Positions 1 through 8,600 of a stretch of DNA of 24,559 nucleotides are shown here, piece after piece. Position 1 is the first letter of the stretch. Each line of letters opens with the position of its first letter. Position numbers and translations under genes: made by a program. The notes beneath the pieces are model-generated. The model made no database searches and was not told the DNA's origin. It saw nothing but the letters and a program-made list of their open reading frames with translations. The DNA lies in assembly GCA_015680685.1 (NCBI GenBank), contig MNCI01008390.1, positions 14,208 to 38,766 of the forward strand, written 5' to 3'. This stretch comes from Gnetum montanum (taxonomy: Eukaryota; Streptophyta; Gnetopsida; Gnetales; Gnetaceae).

Positions 1-41
1 AAAACCTATGTAGCCACTAAGATCAACTATAAGAATGGTGG

Positions 42-300
42 CTTAGATGGTTTGGACATGTGCAAAGAAGATCAAACAATGAGTATATATAAAAAAAAGT
101 TTGCTATATCACTATTCCAGAAAAGCCGCCAAAACTAAGACCAAAGAAAACATGGGAAAAAACAATCAAAGATGATTTGAAAAAATTGCAAATAAACAAG
201 GATCTAGCTCTTCATAAAGGTGAATGGTGAAAAAGAAACTAATGTAACCAACCCCATTTTTTGGGACAAGGCTAGGATGATGATGATGATGATGATGTAG
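42..300 (+). mobile_element. RTE-type LINE 3' end, with (GAT)n tail
   Basis: The fragment encodes LRWFGHVQRR at 42-71, the typical C-terminal motif of plant RTE reverse transcriptases. Further on it reads RPKKTWEKTIKDDL and DLALHKGEW, the C-terminal tail of the same protein. It ends with GGGACAAGGCTAGGATGATG and six or more GAT/ATG units, as RTE elements end in short tandem repeats. Frame changes and stops show it is dead. It lies in the intron or flank of the minus-strand gene. Confidence 0.8.
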
Positions 301-750
301 CCACCAAGGAACAATTGTTTAACAATATTTGGACTCCTTTGTAGATGCTCACTACATTGTTGTTTTTGGCTTTCAGTAAGCATTGTTCCTCATTTATCCT
401 TATGAACTCTTGCATCCTCTCTTGACCAATATTTCCTTGCTCAATGATGCCAGTGAATAGAAAAGAAAGTTGATCAAGATCAAAACCCTTCCCCCAAATG
501 CAAGTAAACCAATAGCAAAAAGTAATAGGTTTCTAACTGATTCATAGAGCTCTAAGAGGGAAACAAGAGTATAAAAGCTTGACGAAATGTCAACACGTCA
601 CTATAAAACTTCAAGCCAAAAAAATCTCCTTCAAATATTATCAATGTCATCATTTTATCTATATGATTGAAGAAACATGAACAAGTACTTCTCAGATATT
701 TCATCTATGTGTATATCCTCATGCAATCCAAGCTTCAGCTCTGGGTGATA

Positions 751-763
751 GACTCTAATACCA
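751..763 (-). other. tRNA-iMet-type primer-binding site
   Basis: TGGTATTAGAGTC on the minus strand matches 11 of 13 positions of the usual copia PBS (TGGTATCAGAGCC). It adjoins the candidate LTR without a gap. Confidence 0.45.
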
Positions 764-1010
764 TGCTAGCCTTCAAGTTGCAATTGCTTAGAGTTGACAA
801 GAAAAATGAAGAGAAGTGTATGTAGAATGCAATAGAATCAACTCAAAAAAGCATTCAACTAACTCAGCAATACATGGAGAGAAGGAAAGCCTCTTTATAA
901 GTTGTTTTAAGGTTAGGATTTTCCTGGTGACCAAAAAAGGTTTTCCACCCATCCTAACCATCAAACTTAGGTATAAAGTCAGCACATGTGATTTCATCTT
1001 CAATCTAACA
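764..1010 (-). repeat. Probable copia-type LTR (solo or 5' LTR)
   Basis: A 247-bp block read on the minus strand starts TGTTAG and ends CTAGCA, near-perfect inverted termini. It has a TATA-like CTTATAAAGAGGC around 889-901. Directly after its end, at 763-751, the minus strand reads TGGTATTAGAGTC, close to the tRNA-iMet primer-binding site used by most plant copia elements. I could not recognise gag or pol beyond it. Plus-strand sequence after 1010 also begins TGGTAT, so orientation rests mainly on the TATA box and the longer PBS match. Confidence 0.5.
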
Positions 1011-2500
1011 TGGTATTTATTTATCCCACTTACTATTTAAAGCAATGTTTACCCAAATTATGATAACATTGGCTGTATTTTCTTCACCATCACTAACCAA
1101 CATTTGTTTCCTCTTAACCACTTATTCAATATTACAGGTCATCTTCAAATATCAACATACCTGGTTGGCACAACTTCTTCTATTACAGATATTAGAATTC
1201 TTGTCTTTGGTATAAAATTCCATAGGTATCCGAAAAATATTCTTTGTACATACAAAAAAGTGCAAATTGGACCAAGGGCAGCTGTCCACTTGGGAAAATA
1301 GGATTTGCAATGGCCCCTGCTCCTCAGGCTGCTCTGTTATACCAACCAGTGCTCCAAGTGCCAAACATGCATATTGCAATGTGACTATTGAGATTTTGGA
1401 ATTCATCCTCCTAGGAAAGTTTGTCTTCTGGCCCTATTTGGACCACATTTGAAACTTGACTTCAGCACCTTTGATAGGATTAGATTCTTCTAACTTCTGG
1501 CCATGCTGGACGACATGGTTTTATTTAGATTTGTGTCTGAGGCTAATCGGGGTAGTGTCCTCACCAAGGAACCATGATTCCTTTGTGCACATGGTTTGGC
1601 CTTGGCAACATGAGTCCCAAAGCAGCATTTGAACTATATGTAATATATACTAGTGTGTTAATTGTGCGTGCCAATTAGTTAATTTACTATTTTGACATTA
1701 GTGTAAATTATATTCATGCAAATGAAAACAGCAACAAAAAGTTATTTGTGTAGGTGATATGACCCAGTTATTTGCATTCTCATTTTATAGTAGACAGCCA
1801 AGCAAACTAAGTGACCTCTTACCAAAACTATACAGTTGCCAATACAGAGTAGTCAGAGTAGTCTGTAGCATACCAAAGGCCAGTAGATCCATGTATGAAA
1901 ATCCATTGCTTTAATAGTTGTATGAACTTTGAAAATCTGGAGAATCTAAATCAAATTTGAAAAATCTCATTAAAGCATTTTGTTTATAATTTATTAGGTC
2001 TAAGTTACACATGCTCCTTGGGGGATGGTAAAAACATATCTCTGTGTTGGTATGAGGTAGACAGTTATATGGAAAACTCCGGAAGCAAGCTTCGGCTGCC
2101 GATGTAACAGGCTAACCTAGATTGATGGAATTAAGGCAAAGACGATGATAACAACAAAATCAATTGAAAAATATTTTATTTTTGAAGAATTTCACAAAAA
2201 AGAAAAACTTTTTGTCAACTATGATATACACATAAAAGATTGTGTGTTTATTGGCCAGCCCTATCACTGTATCCTGGTTTTGTTTCGTTTGTTCGTGCGG
2301 ATGGCTGTTTTGTTATCTTGGGCTATCCCTTTAAGGGTTTTTCCCTCCTTATGGAGATATTTCTCATGTAACATTTTGCACTTTTTGAGGTTAACAGATA
2401 CCTTCAGAATTTCCATGAAAAAATAAACACAATAAAATTTTGATGGTGAAGTAGAAGACTTATATAAAAATAGATGAAAATGTTTTAATTACATGCACAC
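1011..2500. other. No recognised gene; intron or flank of the NHL gene
   Basis: No conserved exon was found on either strand. Around 2230-2400 the plus strand is T-rich with short G/C runs (TTGGGCTATCCCTTTAAGGG), reminiscent of an L1-type LINE 3' untranslated region. Around 1270-1620 the base composition is more even but encodes nothing I know. Confidence 0.4.
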
Positions 2501-2614
2501 CTCAGAATCTGCAAAATACAAACAATTTTCATCATTATTGAAGATGCACGAAGCAGGGCAACATAACATGGCATCTTGAAAGGGTCCATCCTCGAAGCCT
2601 GGAAAAGAGCCAAT
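2501..2614 (-). CDS. Exon 8 of the NHL gene (second NHL repeat)
   Basis: The exon is exactly 38 codons, from a CTAG acceptor to a GTGTGC donor. It encodes IGSFPGFEDGPFQD followed by CLYFADSE. The G-F-E-D-G motif and the D-S-E ending are strongly conserved between NHL repeats in plant members, where N-H-A-I-R follows. No exon starting with that motif was found between 1 and 2500, so the next exon is either outside the window or lost. Confidence 0.9.
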
Positions 2615-5600
2615 CTAGAAAAAAATGATGCAATTAATTAAGAACTATGTCCTAAAAGATAAAACCATAAACAAGTCTCTAACAAAAAAAATGAGTTTAC
2701 CTATCTAAGCTTCAAGGGACACAAAATTGATTTCAAGCAATGTATCTAAGCTTGCATAGCAGTTACCTGTAAAATTATTTTAAAGATAAAATTACACTCT
2801 TATAGTAAATATTTGCAAACTACCATAAGCATGGTCTGTTGGCATTTGATGAATATTATAAAGAAGAAGTCCAAATGCATTTTGCTGATAACAATAGTGT
2901 TTAAATGTTTGAAACATTATCACAGTCATGAAATTATAATTTTAATGAGTCTGTTATTTCCTGGAAGGATAGAAAAGGATTATAAGCTAGAGTTTTAGAG
3001 TTTCTCAAAGATTGGCAGGTTTCTTTCTTTGTAACCTTGCCACTATATAGGTCCAAGGATTTGAAGGTTGACATAGTATGCTACTCATCATGGCTCAAAG
3101 TTACTCTTAATTTCTAGCCGCTATCAATCTGTTTTCAAATGTGGTATTTGTGCATCAATCAGAGTTACCAGAAACATGAACCTGCCACTGCATTTCGTTA
3201 TTTCAATCTTGTGAAACCTGAAGTGGTAAATTGAAAACACAATTTTTTGCTGTACCATTTCTAGTAACTATGACATCAATGAAGGCAATTTCATTGGCGT
3301 CCTTTCACAGTCCTGAAGGAGGATAATATATCCATCTCTTGATTGGGGCAGTGTCTTACCAATAAGAATCTAGTGTAGACTTTAAAAGCTAGATTTTTAG
3401 AAACAAGTTAACAATAAAAATTTTGAGTAAAACCAGAAACTAATTGGGATTTCAGATATGAATGAATGATCATGATCAACAGTCTACTACATGATAAATT
3501 TGTGTCACTTGAAATAAGGATTTGAATAAGCATGTCATGTGGATGGAAGTAATGAACAGAAAATATTTAAAGAAAGTAGTAGCACATTACTGTTCACCAG
3601 CAACATTAAAGAAAAATAACTATAGTGATGCTAAGGTTGTAGAGGCAGAAGCTACATTACACAAGTCAGATAAAGAAAGCTTAATGTTAAAATCAGGTAG
3701 TTCCTCATATTGTGATGTGTATATCAATTAGCAAACATGTAGTTACTCACACAATCAAGTACCATCCCATTTGCATTAGCTACAATAATGTAGTGATGTA
3801 GAGTATCAGCAACAAAAATGTATCTCCCATTCGTATCTGTAGAAAGAGAACCTGAAAAAAAATACATGTATTCATCACTTAATCTTGTATCAAATAATGT
3901 AAAAAATTGACATTCCAAAATATTACAAACCATTTAAAAGAGACTTATTTGCATGGTATACCAAATACATGTATTAATCACTTAATCTTGTATCAAATAA
4001 TGTAGAAAATTGACATTCCCAAATATTACAAACCATTTAAAAGAGACTTATTTGTATGATTTACCAAACCAGAAATAAAAAATGCATTTCTTCATTAAAT
4101 TTAAGGAGAAGAAAAACTTCTCTCAGAAGTGAAGTCCAATAGGGTAGTTTAACAAAGCTATATTCAAACATGGGCTCAGTAAGCAGAGGCTTGGTAAAGA
4201 CTCAGCAGGCAGAACAAGTCTGCATTATAATATGAACTAGGAGCATCTCAATGTCAGCAGAAAAAAAGATAGAGAAAGCCATTCTAGCCTCTTGAATCAA
4301 ACTCATGTGGCATCTAGCTAAGCCTTGAAATATTTTTAAAAATGAACCTTTTGTTTTTTTTTTCCTTTGGAACAAGTAAAAAGAGAATATATTAATAAAA
4401 AATTGGTAGACAATGAAATAGGTCTTGAACTCCACCAATGCTGATCCCAAACCCAGATACAAAAGGAGGAGGGTTAGCATCAGGTTGGCAGTCAAATGTA
4501 AAACACTGCCAAATCTCATGGATGAGTTTCTTTTAAGATTTTGCAGATGCTAAGACATTAAGGATTGTCATTCTTGTTTCTCAAGTCAAAGACTTGGGTT
4601 CGAACTTAAGCACAGCCACCCGAAGAGGTTAGGCTTTCGTTCATCTACTAACCCTTCGAGGATCCTACTTAGCAACATGAGCAATGTGGCTCCAGTTGAT
4701 GATCCTTTTGATCCTTTTAGGACATTCCCCAAATGTGATTCAAATAAACAATGATCTAGCTCTTCATAGAGGCAAATGGCAAAAAAGAACTCTTGTAGCC
4801 AACCCCATTTTGTTGTGACAAGGCTAGGATGATGATGATGAATGAGATAGGTCTTAGTATCTTTATTATAAAATATTGCTATTGTACTAAAAACCTTGAA
4901 AAGGAAAAACTATGATTAAAAAAAAGTGCACAACTATTGTATTAAAACAAATTAGGGCAAGTCAATCCCTAAGTACAAGAAGCGTGTAAGCCCCAACAAG
5001 CTTACAAAACACATATAGCCAATCTTTCATTATAGCCCCTCACAACAGTTTCTACATCCCTCTATAAACTCCCTGAAATTACTTTTTCAGATTTATATGG
5101 AACCTTCTAAGTCCCCCTTACAACATAAAGTTAACATTACACAAAATAACTTACAAAACCAACAACATGAGCTGGACAGGCCTCGTGCAAACTGTAACAT
5201 ATATCATTGAACCAATTGTAGAGTTATATGGTATAGTTTCCATTTGTGCTCTTTCTACTAAAGTTTTGAAAAAATTATTTTTGCTTAACTTGAAAATGAG
5301 AGGCACAAGGAGAACTAATAACATTTGAATCAAACATACCAAAAAACATATTGGAAATGTATTCTTCTGGACTTAACCCTCACAACTTGCTCTTTCTATC
5401 CCTTTCAATTCCAAGTCCAAATAAGCAACCAATGATAAAGCAATTATAATTCAAGAATGTTTAGCAACTAGTGAAAAAAAAATCTCTAAAATCAATACCA
5501 AGTTTCTATGCAAACCTTTTTACTGACAATTATGCTTTATATGTTTTCTCCCTTTAGAGAAAGGCACTAAATCCCATGTATGATTCTACTTTAAGGATTG

Positions 5601-8600
5601 TCATTTTTCTTTCATAGTTTCATCCCTGCAAAATTGCAATCAAATTTACGATCCTTCATGGTACTAAATGCTAACATATCAAGAAGTAGCAGGTTCAATG
5701 CATACATGTGGCAGAAATGTAAATGTAAATGATTGAAGTAGATGTTGAATGTGATTGAGACAAATCTATTCAACAACTATTTTATTAAGAGAAGTTTGGG
5801 AATAGCACTAATAGATAGGAAGATTAAAGAAAGCCGCCTTAGATAGTTTAGTAAAAAAAAAGCACCCTGTTAGAAGAAGTCACTTTATAGAGGTAGACAT
5901 AAACATACATAGTTTGTAAATATAAAGAAAGACATCAAAGATTTACTATTTATCTCGCTCTTAATAGAAGTGAATGCCAGACAAGAATTCATATAACCAA
6001 TCCCATGTATTTGAGATAAGGCTAGGATGATGATGATAAAATATTTAGATTCTATACTAATATAAATGACAATTTAACATAAAATATAAAAATAGTTACT
6101 TTAAAATTAACTGTGTTTAAGGCTTGTCTATTATGTATGTCAATGGCTAATATGTCTTCAAGAAGCAAATTGTACTAAATAAGGAATTATTTATTGAAGA
6201 ATGCATAGAGGTATACGCATCAATTGATCTTGTACCATAAACATATTAATTACATCCATACAATCCTCCATGAAGAAGCAATATAAAATTACTAGGAAAA
6301 AACAGTAAGAAGTCTCTCCATAAGTGACACACAACAGGATCTTTTAACGGTTGAACTTGTTTTTCTGGCAACCCCAGTCCTTCATTAGAACTACAACTTG
6401 ATAGCTCAGATAAAAATTCAGAATCATGTAGATCAAGATAATGTTTAACATCTGTGAAGCAAGCATGTAAAATTCATGAGGTTTAAAAAATACATGTTAG
6501 AAAAATAAATTAATTATTTCCGTGCTAGGACATAGACAGTTAAAACACTATACAGGAATTCAGACTGCAGCAGATAACAATAAGGTCAAGTTGGTATGCA
6601 TAAAATTACTTTTAGAATTGTTTGTAAAAATAATATCATTCATTTAACAAAATGGTTCCATCTGTTGAGAAAGATTATTAAAAGGTACATTTCTACATTA
6701 CATAAAACAATCATTGCAGAGTAAATGAGCAAAAGAACCCTTAATACTGCATCAATTCTAGAAACACTTTTGGAATTCTGTCACAATTAATAAAAGTAAA
6801 ACACTTTTGTGGGTTTAATAATAAAATGTACAAATATTCAAATCAAGCTCATCTGAACATGTCTAGGCCAGTAGTAAATACCTTTGTTGAACATATTTCA
6901 AACTGTCTATTACAATAGAGCTTTCATTAATAGGTAACATATCATTCTTGAAAAATAAATTAACAGCTACAAGGAAGACTACACCTTTGCCCCATGATTC
7001 TCTCTTATCATTCTTCAAGTTGAGCCATTGATATGAATAACCTGAAAAATGAATCTATAACTAAAATTTATTTAATGAAAATATTCAATAAAACATGCAA
7101 CCAAACTACATATAAAATGCACATGAAACCAAAGCTACCTCTATATATAATGATTGCCTACTACAAACACATCACCAAGTGTGCTTCAAGAAGAACAACT
7201 AACAATTATTTCCCAACAGAGCGTTTGCCAAGTTGTTAGGTATATTACTGTTGGTAAAGCAACCAGTAAAGGCCAAAATGTCAAAGTTTCATGCAATAAA
7301 TTTTATTTATGTTTCCTAGCACAATATTGCAAAATATCTTGTTTCTAAGTTACTGAAAATATTGTTACTGCAGAAGGAGAATCTCCATGGATTTGTTTCC
7401 AAATAAAACATTGAAACCTATCGTAATAAACATCTGAAACAACTAGCATTTTACTTGGAGATATTTGAGACATCAGGCTTCTAAGAGATTAAAAAAGCTG
7501 TTGCTTTTTTTTTTTCTTTTTTGGTTGAAAAAACAGAAAGACAAATTCCACAGTCCAAGTTCAAAATCTAGAGTAGCTATGATATCTTTTCTACTACATG
7601 AAACAGACATCAACACTTGCACCATACCCTTAGTGCTTAATCAACAAAACTTACTATGATAAAAATCGTTCTTTTGCAGGTGACACTTTACAAATCAACA
7701 TCCCTTAGCCAAACAACTAATTGAATGGCCAAGAATCCTGTAAAAAATAGGTTATAAAGGTCATCATCCTTCTTCTATGTTAGTGGGAAAAAACTTTTTT
7801 GGCCACCTACATATTATCATGCACTCAAAATGAGAACCAAAAATTAAAACTGAACAAGTCAAGTTTCATGCTGAACTGGCCCTTAAACATGAAATTGATT
7901 GGTTGGATAACTATGGTTGACTTTGAGTAGAAAAATCATTACTTGCTAAAAAAAATAATGGTTTGATACTAAAGAGTATGCATATGAATAAAAATCAAAC
8001 CACAAAGAACAAGAAAATCACTACAAACACTGAATATACTTTATGAAATTATTTTTAATTACATCCAGACTCCATGGATCTATTGGACCGGTTCAGTTTC
8101 AACAATTTTTACATAATGCCTGCAAATCTCAGCAGCCTATAGGGATTGAGCCTGTGACTTGAGGTTGCAAATCACACTCCTTAACTAAAAAGTCACCTCC
8201 TTTATTTTTTACATGAAAGCAACAAATGCGATGTTATCTTGATCAGCTTATAAAAAATGTGTTCTTGAAAGTCAGGAGCCTTCAAGATTCTATAGTAAAA
8301 TGTGTGCTAAACAATGGAACAAAATTGGGCATAAAGAACAATTAAATAGATACAAAACCTTCAAGATTCTCTAATGCTGATCTCACGTATGTTAAGAAAT
8401 CTGGATGGCAATGATCTTCATTTGATTGACCTAACATGGTTAGCCACCTGTGAGATTCCATGCAATTAAGAAAATGTCAAAAGTTCATCTCAAATAAAGA
8501 GTTATCACAGTTATCCCATCATTAAGCTTCCATGTATAATGACAGATACGTAAGGAAATGTAGATGCTGAAATAGGTAGAATTATTAATGCAAATCAACA

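Noticed and set aside
1152-1406. Minus-strand frame of 84 codons
   Set aside because: The amino-acid sequence matches nothing I know, and no plausible splice sites link it to the NHL gene.
2030-2150. Possible exon or SINE/RTE-like end (GGAATTAAGGCAAAGACGATGA)
   Set aside because: A minus-strand frame (ASGVFHITVYL) weakly recalls a C-terminal domain and the plus strand weakly recalls an RTE end. Neither had splice signals or enough identity.
2145-2426. Plus-strand frame of 93 codons
   Set aside because: It has no family motif. The composition suggests a LINE 3' untranslated region at best.
6554-6564. 11-bp microexon restoring phase between exons 5 and 6
   Set aside because: AG and GT borders and phase fit, but such short matches occur by chance and it lacks the expected protein content. 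Kept only as a possibility in the findings.
8135-8195. Functional tRNA gene
   Set aside because: The A and B boxes are present, but no complete cloverleaf could be folded by eye.
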